DNA from: Setaria digitata
Lineage: Eukaryota > Nematoda > Chromadorea > Rhabditida > Setariidae
Assembly: GCA_003640385.1 (NCBI GenBank)
Contig: RCAB01000270.1
Coordinates: 1-64,000, forward strand
Direction of reading: 5' to 3'
DNA length: 64,000 nucleotides
The notes below the pieces were generated by a model. The model was not told where the DNA came from. It did not search any database and saw nothing but the letters and a program-made list of their open reading frames with translations. Shown here in pieces: positions 1 through 13,514 of this stretch; the stretch's first letter is position 1, and the number at the start of each line of letters is the position of its first letter. The translations under genes were made by a program, and so were the position numbers.

Positions 1-629
1 CCCTGCAGTATTTTGCGCATTTCAACAGGTTCCTCTTCAGTTAATCTAATTCATTGTGTTTGCTGTCCTAACAATCCAAATCAGAGGGTAATACTGGTAT
101 GAACATACATAAACTTTACGGGCTAGAAATTAATTAGACAATGAATAAAGCAAGTAATTAAGAAGTAATAATTTCTTTACAAGGTTTACCTATCCCTGTA
201 TTTTTAAGAGAACAAAAGCTAGATCATACAGCATTAATTACGACCAGCGCTATAATTTTACTTTATCAATCATCGATGTTACTCCTTTATCACTTCATAA
301 TTGTATTTGAAAAGCATAGCTATATTCACGAAATTAAATGTATCTAGGCATCTTATTAATACCTCTTTCTGTAATTACCTCTTTTTTTCCATCCCAATTT
401 AAGTTTATTTTTGCCTAACTTCTCTTCTGATCAACTGATAATGACTTACAGCACCAGTATGTTGTAACAAATATTCAAATTGTTCGGCATAAAAGAAAGG
501 AACAAAATTATGATTGATAATTTCTTGGCAATTACTATTCCTTGACCTGCCACAAATATTTAAATAAAACAGACACGAACGATATTTACCGATAAATGAT
601 TTGTAATTCAATTTTGTAGGACAAGTCAA
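1..629 (-). CDS. possible exons of an unidentified minus-strand gene, cut by window edge
   Basis: Not recognised. On the minus strand 546-450 is open for 32 codons, has an acceptor (GTGGCAG) in front and a strong donor GCT|GTAAGT behind, and encodes a segment containing HNFVPFFYAEQFEYLLQ. Upstream sequence can be read either continuously to about 629 or through a 43-nt intron (589-547), so the 5' side is unresolved. At the edge, 45-1 is open in one frame after an AG and reads LTEEEPVEMRKILQ. The phases of the two pieces do not match directly, so an exon is missing or one piece is spurious. No domain can be named. It would lie downstream of the TSP1 receptor on the same strand. Confidence 0.28.
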
Positions 630-650
630 TAATCAGATGAAAGCTATGAT

Positions 651-1275
651 TTATATTTAAATTTTTTTTCTTCTTTAGCTATAGTTCAATGCAAAACTTG
701 AAATATTTTAGAATTATTTTTGTTGAGAAGAAATTTTCGCGTGAAATGAGAAAAGAGTGAGAATTAATCCCTACATTTGCTTTATAACAATATCATTAAA
801 CAACGGAATGGTCAACTGCATAACATCGTTGGATGTAGCAACATCAGTAGTCTATCCGACAAAATACGGATCAAGGTGACAATTAACAAGCCAATTAATA
901 TTGAACGGCCTATCCAGAGAAACACCAATTAATTGATATCTTCGATACTTTCAGCAAAGCCATGCTTACGCAAAGAAGAAGTTGTTAGCCGAAGTGATTT
1001 CAAATTGTTGCAGCAGTCATTTGATCCATAATAGTTTTATCACTTACTACTAGCAACACGTGATGACGTCATTTTTAGTTAGATTGCGTCAAATTAGGTA
1101 AGACAATAACAAACATTGTCCTCGAGAGACATTCTATACCTACTGTCAATGTTATTGTATTTGCGTGTTAGTTCTTCTCTGCTGATTAAAAGCGTACCAG
1201 TATGGAAAGCATGAACAATAACGAATTGCAAAAACAATAAAGTCTTAATGAATTTAATGGGAAATGCCAGAAATA
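651..1275. other. intergenic, nothing recognised
   Basis: AT-rich stretch between the possible edge gene and the stop codon of the TSP1 receptor. It contains one perfect CRE palindrome TGACGTCA at 1064-1071 and otherwise no supported feature. It presumably includes the 3' UTR of the receptor. Confidence 0.5.
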
Positions 1276-4200
1276 TCACATGCTGTTATCAACTTGCGTA
1301 TGGACATCATGTTTTGAAATAGAATTATACAGTAGCTGAGAACTACCAATGATCTGTTCAATATCAATATCGGAATAAAAGTTAATAGCAGGTGTAAGAA
1401 ATGATCCCGGTACGGCTGGTTCGTAATAATCGTATTCTAAATCGTGATCCGTATTGAATGATAGTGATGAATGTCCATCATTACGTGGTGTCAACTGAGG
1501 TGAATTGGTAGCTCGAGACCAATATATTCCTGAGAATAAAGGTGATGAATTAATTAGACATGCAACGTAAAACGCAATACGGAACCACGAGAATGTAACG
1601 TCCGTCCTAAGTTGTCCTGTTGTTCACGTAAAAAACAAATGCAAAATTTAACATCCAAATTTTTTAATGCTTTGGTTTTGAAAATTTAATCTGATAATAA
1701 GCTCAACTTTTTGCAAATTTTTACCTTTTTCACGTAAAAAACGTGGAGTTGATGTTGCTGAAAGTTGTATACCGATGGAACGTTTAGTGATAATAGTTCT
1801 GTTTGATTTAATTTCTGTAGTATCCGTTTGTCCGGATTGTATCATGCTTAGATCCAGTCTGAAATTAACCCAATAAAATCTAGAAATAATGATTTCAACG
1901 AAAAGGTAATCTAGCAAATCACAAAAATAATTATCATAAACCACTAAATTATCGGTTTGACAGTTCAATAAAAAATGAAAGAAATATTTTAACAAGAATA
2001 ACCTGTGTTCAACCAAAGGTTTGTCAATTCTAGGCTGCCGATATTGTTTTCGTTTTGTTTTCCGAATAACTGAAGTGGTAGCACAGGAACAAAGAACTGG
2101 CGGAAGAAGGATAATTAAAACAATTAATGAACTTATCAGGAGATAAGATAAATTACGATAGCAAAATATGCACACATTTGATAATTTCAATATTGCAACT
2201 GTCGATGGCATTTCATCGCTTGCTGTAAATTAATGCAAAAATTTTCAAAACTGAAAACAGACGTTAATCCAGAAGTGACCATTTGATCATTTAATGACAT
2301 TTTCCGATCAATCAGTCACGTTCTATTTTTTCTTAGATTTGAAAAAGAACTTCAAATTCTTTTCAAATTTCATATGCCATCCTGTCACGATGTACATCTG
2401 ATGACTTCAGAAGTCCAAAAACTGAATCAACGATATTGACATGGATGACTACTAACCATTTCGCCATTCAAAACTTATTTCTACTCCTGAATCAATCGCT
2501 GCTGATGTGCTATTCATTTTCCAAAGAGAAATAATGAAAGAATCATCAGAAGTGAAGTGCAAACTATCCTTGAGAATGCGATCATTTATTCGCGAATCGT
2601 AGACTAGTTCCTAGAAAGAAGTGAAACTTTTTTTGCACTCAATAAATTCAGTAAACAAACTTGACATAGTGTATGCAGTTTGTACCATCACTAATTAGAA
2701 ATCTGAACTTTGATGGCTCGTTGAAACTGACAATTGTCCCTACAAAAGTCTTACACTTGGCCGAACTCTCGTTCCTGTCATTTCATCCAACGTACAGCAA
2801 CGAACCTCTTTTTCGAAACCACGATAAATTCCAAGTCGAAATTCATTCATAATTGTTTCACGTTTCAATTTCAGATGCAAAAATCTCCCGTGCGGCTTCA
2901 GCGTCCAATCTGTCATTTCTCTACACGTTCGAGCGAAAAATCTTCCAGCTTTATCGTTTAGTACACATCCACAGGAACATACTGTATCGTTTAGAGCAAA
3001 TGTTGCAGCTGTTTCTGATTCTGAAGATGATGCTATTTTTGGATTTTGTTAAGTAGTTCTCTTTTGTTCTAATTTAGAGATCCTTTACTATACTGTAAGG
3101 ATATTTCTTCGAGAGATCAAATTAAACTTTTACCTGTGCAGTTTTTGATATCACAATTAATTGTTTCAATTAAATCACCTTCGCATAAATTTCCACCATT
3201 TTTTGGCAAAGGTGAATCGCACAAACGCCATCGTCGTTTTGTTCCATGTCCACAACTTACAGAACAGGAACTCCACGACGACCAATCACGCCAACCACCT
3301 TCAATCTGTCCTACTGAAATACTGTGCAACTTTCCTAATGAGTAATTATTCTTTCAGTATAAATACAATATCATAATAGAGTTATACTGATAAAAGGCTT
3401 TATCACTTCATAGCAATAATTTTCATCCATATTATTATAGCTATTTTCTTATGACCAATAATTATCATCTAGCCTATTTGATCGTTGAGAACGAGATATA
3501 CTAATCCCAGGAGTAATATAAAAAAAAAAGGTCCTTCTTTTCATTTCAAATAACTCTCCTGTTGCTAAAGTTGAGATTCAGTAGCAAACATCTTCTAACC
3601 ACAATAATTATTATTATTCATCAATTCCTGACGAAAAAGCTGAATGGAAACAATAGAGCGTATAATTACTTCCTTGTTCATTCCGGCCATATGTTCCTCT
3701 TCCGTCCTGTCGTACGATGCACTATTCCTTTATTTCTTTTAGATGCACCTTTTCTGAATCAATGAAAATTCCTCTTATGTCTTAGTCTGTCTTACCTAGG
3801 CAGTAGTATCCTAGGCACCCAAATCAGCAAATAGCTTCTATACACGGAATTTCGAGTAAGAATCAAGAAACATGCATCAGTAAATGGATTCAACTTCACT
3901 TAGCTTCTAGACACTTCTACTTTATTCCCTATTCTCTACCAATAAACTTTTCATTTACTGCGAATGAAATAAAATTTCAATTTAAACACTAAAATGTGGA
4001 GGTTTGCAGGGCAGATGAAGTATCACAATCCTGTGAGATGATTATTAACACAGTTAATGAAGTAAATAAAATATAAACTCATATGAAAAAAATACAATAA
4101 CTTCTCGAAGTTCAATTCAGATTTTTGCAACAATTTAAAATCATAATCATTCCATTATCTTAACCTTTTTTTTTGATTTGAAAATATAACGTTAATTATA

Positions 4201-7200
4201 TGTTAATTAATTTTGTTTTGCTAAATAATTATAGCCTTACTTCAGCCTTTATGAAGGAATGATACGAAAGATAGAATAAAACAGCAGAATGTTGTAAATC
4301 AACTATGAAGTGTCAATTCAATTTGGGTATTTTTTATTACGGACAAAAAAACTTCACTGGCACACAAAGTCGAAGAATGCAATGAATGAGAATTCAGATA
4401 ATGATTTAAAATTTTCAACTGATAGTTTTAATTTTGTTGAATTGAAATTCATTTACATTTCAATTAAACTCGTTTCGGTTTCACTTAATGTTGAGAAATA
4501 ATGAAAAGGAGGCATGTACTAGTCACTGCCATAAGTACTCAAGATTTCCTATAATTATAGTGGGAAATAAATGTATCCTAGTTGGTTAGCTGATTTACAC
4601 CAAATAATTCATTTAATTTAGGTCACGCTATCTTTCATTATACATAATTGTTTTCCATTAGTGTCTTTTTGTCACCACCGAATATCACACCTATTACTGT
4701 AGATACTTCGATATTGTAAACAAACCTATGAACATTTTGGAAGATTGTTGATTTCAAATTATATCACATTGATTCCATAGAACTAATGATCATAGTGATA
4801 TAATTCGAAAATCCCATATATTTACACTTTCTTCTTTTGTTATTTTGGACTGTTTAATAAATATATGTGTAAATAAACAAATTGACAAGTATTGTCCAGG
4901 GACTTATAATTTGTTCTTTAAGATGTATTCAAGGTTTTTCCTCAAAAATTGAAGAAATAACCAATGTGAATCTTTTCTTATATTCATTTGGCTCCTTGCT
5001 ACTGTAACTCTTCTTGCAACTTTAATACAACAATTTCGCTAATTAATATGCAGCAATTTTTGTAGTTTTAACAAATAGTTTCATCCGTTTAAGCACCATT
5101 GGACTATTGGATCTATCATATGAAAGCAAATTTTGCTAACAATTTTATTTAATTAATGAAGAAAATCGTAATTTTTTTCTGTTTGAAAAAAAAACGAAGA
5201 AAAATAAACAGGTGGTTTCTGAAAATTTAAACTACTGAAACATTTTCAGAAAATATGAAGGAATTATTTTGGATTCGGAATTAGATTACGGCCTTACACT
5301 CATTGTTTGATTGCTGACAAATAACATCGAATGTGAAATTAATTCTGTGCCTAAAGTAGGCACTGTTCGTAGATTTTAGTATTTATGAAAGAGTTAGCTG
5401 CCAAAATGAAAGTGTAATGGTAGTGACAACATATGATCATGATAGTGCGTAAACAATCGCGTCACTTTAATTAAGTTGCTATTGAGAGGTAACTAATGAA
5501 GCTTATGCGTACAGCGACATTAGCTACAACTGAAAATTGGTACATATTTATCGGTTGAAAGTAACAAGCAACAAGCAAATAAAGAAATGTAACAAAATTG
5601 CTCAGTGGATAAACAAAATCACATTTGTGCTATAAACAAAATAATTTGCAATTATCATTGATAAGTTATCAAGATTAGACGATTTTGCATCTCAGATGAG
5701 CTTGGGGCCAAAATTGCTCCCAATGGATATTATTAATTAGTCTCATTCTGCCATTGCTTGATGATATCTTTATCAATAATTGGAAAAATTTTTAAGTTCA
5801 TAATTTAAGAAAAAAAAAACATACAATTTTCAGTGTAGACGCATTTTCGTGCCCATTCAGTAAGTCGTGCGGTAAATTTTTGCACCGATACAATTTCAAA
5901 GCAGAATTGTGCATGAATGATATCAAACTGATAACATGGCAGTTCCAGTGCTTGTTGTGATAAATCTTAAACTTTCTAATCACTACAATCAGTACTTTGA
6001 ATGAAAGATTAACATTTAATCGAAGATTCAGATATTATTTTATTTTGTTCTTGTATGTTTCTTAAAAAAAAATAAATAAATAAATAAAGCAAATTCTACA
6101 TGAACTTATCAATACATTGAGAATAGGCTTAGTCTTACCAAAAGAAACAAGAAATTTAAGACATAGAGAACTGGGCACGGGTCTATTTTTGATAACCGAT
6201 CATTTTTTTTCAATCGCTGAATCGGAAGCATTTCATAGAATAACATTGTAGTAAATCACTCTGTATAATAGACCGTTTTTTGTTATCAGTTGTGATAATT
6301 TCAATCAAAAACAAATTAATATTTTATTACATTGTGAATTTTCCCATTTTTTTTCCTTCATTTGTTGTTGGGAAAATGAAATATGAGGGAATGTGTATTT
6401 GACTAACAATTATATAATTAAAAAAAAAGAGCCAAAGATTAATGAGTGAATGATAGGCTTAGTCAAGGAGGGAAAGGAAATAAACCGTTGAGATGCAACA
6501 ACAACTTGTGCGGCTGATGAATTTCAATTATTTTGCGAAATATTTAATCAAATGAAAAAAAAAAGGAAAGAAAATTAAGGCCTTTTTTTGCAAAGCATAA
6601 AAATTTTTATTACTTCTTGGACGACAAAAAAATTTGAAGTTTAACCATTTTCCAAATTGTGTATTATACTCTTAACGACCAATTCTATCTTAACTGGTGT
6701 CTAGTAGTAGCAGCCTTTATGGCTTTCATCCGTTTGAATCAATAAATTGACGAGAATCAATCTCGACAATGTCAGTTGAGGGAGGAAGGATCGTTAGCTA
6801 TGCATTCTTCCGTCCAAACTTATTTGAAATTGTGATCATATCTGATCGAAATGTTTGTTTGGAAGAGTACAGTAATATTCCAAGGACAATAAACAATAAG
6901 TTTACTTGCTACAGAATGATAAAGATATGATCGAAGTTGGAGTAAAGATTTAGGACTAAATTTAATTTTGTAGAAATAGCAAAAAAAAAAAAGCAAAAGA
7001 CGAAGGAAAATGCTAACCAATATCATATTCTTCCATATAGTATGATCGCTCGAAATTGGAACCTTCCGGTACAGCAAATACACGCATTTTAAATTCTAAA
7101 TCACGAACTGAACAAATTAAATTAGTCCAAACTATTTTTAAGTAATCGAAGCAACGTGGAAAAATATACGGCCTTGGTAGACTTATCGTAATTTCATTTG

Positions 7201-8992
7201 TCCGTTGCATCCTGATTATTTGACTAACCTAAAAGATTAAAAAAATTATCGCCATGAAATTAGTTCAAATTTCATGACTGGAATTAATAAATTTTTCAGG
7301 GTATTAATTGACGAGAAATATAAATATGAAACAGTAGAAGATGAAAAACAATTTGCTTATGAGCAATAAAATAATGTGAATATATTTCAGAACGAAGCCA
7401 TTGACAAAACATATTCAAATTAGCCTTAATTTTAAAAGTTTACTAGAAAAGATTTCAAATGAAATGTTTTACAAAACTTACGACTATAAAATGTTAAAAT
7501 AAAAACTGACAGCGCTACACAATAAAGCAAAGTTTTAAAATTTCAGTAATTACATCACGAATACCTGTGATATTAGTGCGATCATTTAATTATTAATTCT
7601 CACTGAACATTTATTCTCCCTTCATAAGAGAATATCTATTTCTATCAAATTTCTAAAATCAACCTTCCGTGCTTGTTAGTTTTTTTTGCTCCCTCATTAA
7701 GAACACTAATAGCAGAAATTTTACTTTTACTTCGAGCGAAATGATTTCGAGCGCAAATGAGAGAGAAAAAAAGCAAACAAATTTCTCATTAATTTGTCAA
7801 TAGATTCTTTTCAGTTGATGTTTGATAATTTCAAGATGAAGTTTGCTAAGTCTGTAAATTTGAAGCATCGAGAAATTCTTTTGCAGCTGTCCGGACAAAA
7901 GCAAACTTCCGGATGGAAATAATCTGTGAGTACAGAAGCAATCTCGCGATCCGGAAGCAGAGTCCCGATGTAGAAAGTAATCCCTCGATGCTGAAGTAAT
8001 CTCATATCGATGTGGCCAGTTCACTATTATCATATAACTAATAATGAGTAATGAATTGATGATTTAATAATTATTACTTTACTGTTCCCCACTATTTATG
8101 AATGGAATGTCTTAAAATGTGAAATAGTTCGCACTATTCTAGCCAGCACATAGAAGGAATATTGTATGAGAAAGACAGAAAATACAATGCAAATAAGCTG
8201 TTCACTTAGCCTAGATTATGTTGAACAACGAAATTTTTATTAAGTTGGAATCTGATTGTTAGATTGATAGGCTGGAAGTTTGGATATGCTACCAGTTGCA
8301 CTATTTCTTCATTGCGTTACAGTGATTAGAATTTTGTGACCTATGGCCAATTAATTAGTTTTGAAGAATTAAAAGATAATAAAGAAGATAAGTCAACTAA
8401 TGACACAAACCTGTACCATCCATCCATCACTCATCATAGCAATCCTATAAGTTCCTGGAAGGCATAAATGATGACAGGAGAATATTACGCTCTTCTCAAG
8501 TGGCATTTCAATTTCATTTCTAAATTTGAAATCATCAATTTTTCCAGTACTTATTGCAGTGTACTGTAATTGCAACGACAGATTTAATCCGCTGCATAGA
8601 GTATTGGAATCGAATTTCACCACCAACGGTTGACAGCTGATTGGATTTTCCGGAATTTTCCAGAAACTTTTCCTAGCAACAACAGAGAATTTGAATGTTG
8701 AAGTATTATCAATAAGTAGCTCATATTGATCAGATGGAAATGCAAAACATCTGCATGGAAATATTCCATTTCCTTTTGCGCTCAGTGAGCAAATGGAACG
8801 GTTCATGTGGCGAATGCGAAGAAAAGTTGCTTGAGAACAATGAAAAGGCACCGCGGTGAGAAGTGAAACTTCCCGGGGAAAAATAACTTTCTGGGATAAA
8901 TTAGTTTGTGGAAAGTGAATTTTATTAGCAGAAATATGACAAGAAAGCAGTGAAAATAAGATTGAAATGAGACATCGCAATGCAATAAGCAT
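1276..8992 (-). CDS. TSP1 + CUB-like single-pass membrane protein, 8 exons
   Basis: Exons (minus): 8992-8411, 7228-7018, 3334-3134, 3032-2755, 2610-2457, 2222-2003, 1858-1725, 1529-1276. All phases close and give 677 aa. The start at 8992 is preferred because TTTTCAG at 9018-9012 looks like a spliced-leader acceptor and the protein then begins with a signal peptide ([18 protein letters not shown]); an upstream in-frame ATG at 9058 exists. Domains: about 250-residue N-terminal ectodomain, not recognised; TSP1 repeat near 275-330 ([17 protein letters not shown], then six Cys); CUB-like module near 335-475; membrane helix near 501-521, followed by a basic stop-transfer stretch; about 155-residue cytoplasmic tail with an acidic tyrosine motif ([15 protein letters not shown]). 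The TSP1 plus single-helix layout resembles THSD1, but the CUB-like part does not, so I give no symbol. Likely a cell-surface or matrix receptor; ligand unknown. Intron 2 is 3.7 kb. Confidence 0.8.
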
Positions 8993-9011
8993 AACAGAGC
9001 ATTCGCAGAAG

Positions 9012-9018
9012 CTGAAAA
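9012..9018 (-). other. probable spliced-leader trans-splice acceptor of TSP1 receptor
   Basis: Minus-strand TTTTCAG with no supported exon upstream and the preferred ATG 20 nt downstream at 8992. A short out-of-frame ATG (about 9003) precedes the chosen start. Confidence 0.45.
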
Positions 9019-11455
9019 TATCGAGAATGATTTTAATTAGAATCTCATTATTATTCAACTGGTCAATTTCGGAATATTTGGCAAAATTCTAATGCAAGTT
9101 GTAAAATATAAAATAATAAATTGGATACATTTTAATGATATGTTGCAACAACTAATTTTATCATTTTTTATATTAATGCGAACGAAGTTGTGGGATGAAT
9201 AATTAGAATGAAACTTTTGGTTGCATTATAAAAAGAATGATATTAATTTTGGAAAAACTTGGAGATATAAAGAATTGATAGGAATTATTCTTCAAATGTG
9301 AAGCATTTTACAACTATCACATTCTTCTTGAGCAATTTAAAAACCAAAGACCCAAAAAAAAAAAAGAACTGGAACATTTTAAGAATTTACAATGTCGTAT
9401 ATAATTTGTCACAAATACTGCTCAAGGGCTGATGCTATTAAGATGAGGCTAAATGCCAAGCATGGCCAGACAATCCATTTCTAAGAACCACTTTATGGCT
9501 CTGTGACCATAGTTTGGCTAGGTACTTCTGCATCCCTAACTTTTGCTTCCAACAACTTTCAAGAAAGGAGAACTGAGAAAGAAGAGCTGAAACTGATATT
9601 CAATAAACATTTTCCGGTTATCCTACTTGAAAGGAAATCAAATATTTATTTGCAATTTTATAGTCTAGATCGAAGCATGTTTGTTACTTCCGAATGATTA
9701 GACGAATGGCATAATTCTTCTATCCTTTATTGATTCATTTTTGTGAAATATTCTTAGATGAAATATGCTAAATAACAATTCAAAACAAATTGTCCAGTTT
9801 TTTGTTTACAAAAAGCAAAAATTAAAATTATTACTTCCGTTAGACAAAGAACGAAATTTATTTTTATTCTTTGGAAAGCAGCCAATAATTGTTTTTGTGA
9901 TAAAAATATTTTTGGTTCAAGCAAATTATAAATTTTTTCCTATGAAAGTAAAGAGCGAAAAGGTGGAAAACGGCAGGTGTTTAATTATGCAACAAAGAAT
10001 GAAGGGATAAAACGTGAAATGGATATTGAGAGGAAGAGAGAAAGAGAGAATAGTTTAATTAGTTGTCAGTATAAATTAGTTATCTAATGCTATCAAGGTT
10101 AAACTGAGACAAAAAGGGAGGAGATTGCAAGGAATGTATTAAGAATCAGAAGGTTACAAGTTTTTTTAGGTTAAGACACGACAAATCATAATTTTTGAAA
10201 TCTTTCAAATCACTTACTATCTCCAAATGGTCACTTTTTTACAATTAATAGAGAAATTCTATGAAAATCGCATTTTAAAAATTGCTGCTAATTTAGGCTA
10301 CTGTTTTATTCGTGAATCATTTCTGAATTTGGAATGAACATTTCACTGAAATGAAAATGCAGTTTTCATCGATTTAATTAGTAGGATTTGGATTGTAGTT
10401 CCACTGTGGAGTCTAATTTAGAAAGTGCGACTAGGATTAGATCAAGACTGTTATTCAGTAGAATTTTAGTTAATATTTTAGCACGAAAAAAAAGGAATTG
10501 GGTGACAGCTGTCAAATCATTCAACTTAAATTATCCATTGGTTGAAAAAATATGGCCTTATTTATCTGCTAGTACTGAAAGAATGCATTTATATTATCCT
10601 TTCCTTAAATTTTAAATTCGTTTTCTTTAATGAGTTGCTTAAAAACTGCTACTAGCAGGTTTGTTGACGGATATGCAATCAATGACTATATTACAAACAT
10701 TACTTTCAAAAAAGATGAAATTTTAATTGTACTTTCTTTTCAAATTAATTAATATAAAGAAGGAAATTGTTCAAAAAATGAATAAAGAAAGAAAGGAACT
10801 GAAGTCTTTTTAGTTTCTGCCTTTTAAAAAATTAAGTCACAAATTAAATATCATAAAAGATAAGAAAACAATTGATATTAGACGCTATTGGACAGGGCCT
10901 TAGTTGGCCATAGAGCGGGCAAGCATAGGAGGATATGGCCCGCTGCTTCTACTCAAATGACTACTCTAGAATGAATGAAATGACAAGTAGGCGGGTTGGT
11001 GATGAAAATTAGGTAGCTAATTAATTGGATTAGAAGACAGAATATACATCTATCGTATAAATCTCATTAATAGTCATCACACTAGTAAAAAGTATTCATT
11101 CTTGGGTACTTTGCTGGGCATTTTTGAATCTGACAGATTTAGTTATGAAATTTGGATTGATTTAATGCTGAGTGGGAAAAAATTGATAGATTGTGTCTTT
11201 GAGTCTAAATAACAAATGAAAAAATAATTAAATTAACCTCGCAGTTATTAATTTATTTTGCTGAGAAATATGACAGGATAGTACTTATCAGTAATTAACA
11301 AATATATATTATTGATTAGTTAATGTTTTCTTTTTAAATACAAAAGATTTCTGGCAGAAATCATTGCAAAATATATTTGGAAATATTCAGAAATCTTCCT
11401 TCCCATTTATTTAAATAAACGATATCAAGCTTCTTATCAATTAGACGAAAGATTA

Positions 11456-11511
11456 TTATTACTAATATTTTTGTTATTGTTATTATTAATTATTATTAAT
11501 ATTAATATTAA

Positions 11512-11550
<39 letters not shown>

Positions 11551-11554
11551 CACT
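11456..11554. repeat. (ATT)n / (TTA)n microsatellite
   Basis: Imperfect TTATTA run that becomes nearly pure ATT repeats near 11512-11550. Confidence 0.9.
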
Positions 11555-12512
11555 AATTAATATCTTCACTTGTACTATTACAACGCTGAGAAGTTAAACA
11601 TTTTAACTGTTACTTTAATCAGATTTTAAATGCTATAAAGTTGAATATAATCCCTCGATTAGAAAAGTTCGGAAGAGAAATTGCTTTATTAAAAGAAAAA
11701 ATATTTTAATTTCTCCTTGTGGCAGAAATTCACCACAGATTGATTTGAAATTAATAACTAAACGAAAAAAGTTGTAAATATTGACCAAGTTAATAATATG
11801 ACTTAATAAAGATTAAAATTTAAATTTCCCTAGTCGACTTCCTGAATCGGTAAAGTTTTGAATCAAAACGACAGATTATTCTATGTAAAATTATTAATTT
11901 AAAATTAATGTGTAGGCAACTTCACGTTTTATTACTTATTTCAGTGCCTGGATAAAGTGGTTGTTTGTCGTTGGTCCAAAGGTAGCAGAAGTAATTGAAA
12001 ACGAAATGAGAGAAAGAGTAAATGATGTATTAGAATCGAAATACTCGAAATGCTGTTCTACTTTTGTTACTCTGAAAGGCAAACAAACAAATATAAAATA
12101 AACAGCAGAATGAAAACATTGCAATTTCAAATGAGGCAATTGCAATCAAAATGAACTTAAAATGCTTGGAAATGTATACATTTTGCTTCTTGATTTCGAC
12201 TTCATCTTTTTTCCTATATTTAAATTGGATTGCGTTCTCATCGGGGCTAGAATTTAATTATTCAGAAAAAAAATTAAATTTAATAATAACTGCATCGAAA
12301 TAAGAAGTTAATTTTTGCATTTCATATTTTGCAAACAGATTTCCTTTCACTTTTTGCATATCAGTTACTTTTAACCAAAAATGAATGCTTAAAACAAAGA
12401 AAGCAAAGTTTTTTATCAGAATTTAAATATGGATTAAGTTTAGCATAGCATATATTGCTTAGTGATCGGACTGATAAGAATGACAGAAATATAAGTCTTA
12501 AGAGAGTATTTA

Positions 12513-12573
12513 ATATGTATATATATATACGAAAATTAAATACTATATATTTTATATATATATATATATGTAT
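12513..12573. repeat. AT/TATA microsatellite pair
   Basis: Two TATATATA runs separated by a short AT-rich spacer, partly self-complementary. Confidence 0.85.
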
Positions 12574-13284
12574 TTCTTTTTCATAGTAGGATGATTACGA
12601 AGTTTTCAGCAAAAACTTCAAGAGAGAAGTCTTTGGCTTCATGGCTAACGTTGTTTAGAAAAGATTTAGAAATTTAGAAAAAAAGACCTTCTAGATGGTC
12701 AATAGTTAATTTATTTTCCATGTGACCTTTTATGACCGGAAAACACAGCACTTTGCATGAGCTGACCGACTAATTCGATGGTCAGTGGCTATTTGATGGC
12801 TTGAAGGGTCCTTACAATTCAAATAAAACAACAACAAATGGCTAACTGAACGAAAACAAAAGAAGTAATTAGGCATCTGAGAAACGTGAAGAGAAATTTC
12901 CGTTTTACTTTTTTCCAAGTCAGTCATTTTATGTGAAATGATAAAACTTGATTGAATATCTATTTAATAAAATTGTTTACTTTTTAAAAAAAAATTTAAT
13001 GTTTGCGCAAATTTCGAAATTTTTTTTAAAAGAAAAGTCTCAGAAATAATACTTCTAAAAATTATTCTCTTAAAAATATCACTTAGTTACTGCAAATTTA
13101 ATGTATACACAAATTTCAAGAAGTTTCATAGGTACAATTTTTATAATTTTTTCAGTAAGTGAATGTTTTTTTTTTTATAAAAATAACTTCTATTTAACCT
13201 GAAATTTAAAATAAGACATTATTTCAAAGCTCGAAACCGTTTACTTGAAATATGGCCCCGCTTTTTAGAACAAAATATTGCATG

Positions 13285-13313
13285 GTTAATCTCGAGATTC
13301 TCTCGAGATTAAC
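13285..13313. repeat. perfect 13-bp inverted repeat, 3-nt loop
   Basis: GTTAATCTCGAGA, then TTC, then its exact reverse complement. The arms contain XhoI-like CTCGAG cores. No gene boundary adjoins it. Confidence 0.9.
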
Positions 13314-13514
13314 TCTACTAGTCTATTAATTAATTAAAAGAAACCATCTCTTTTTAATTTTAATTTCAAATCAGCAATGCTGGTCTTGTCTAGTTTAATT
13401 GCTTATTAGTTTGTTGTCGTTTGTGTGATGTAAAGTGGTCAGTTGCAGGGAAATTAATAGACAACTAATGTAGCTAGAATGGTTAGCTAGAAATACATCC
13501 GTTCAAAAGATATC

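Larger units (their letters stand above)
9059..13514. other. gene-poor AT-rich interval
   Basis: No exon chain could be supported on either strand. Open frames at 9765-10010, 10388-10615, 11936-12145 and 12730-12927 lack convincing splice context or family resemblance. The interval holds ATT and AT microsatellites and one perfect hairpin, listed separately. Confidence 0.5.

Noticed and set aside
3134..3334. TSP1 exon as part of UNC-5
   Set aside because: No Ig domains upstream and no ZU5 or death domain in the tail; the flanking exons give a different architecture.
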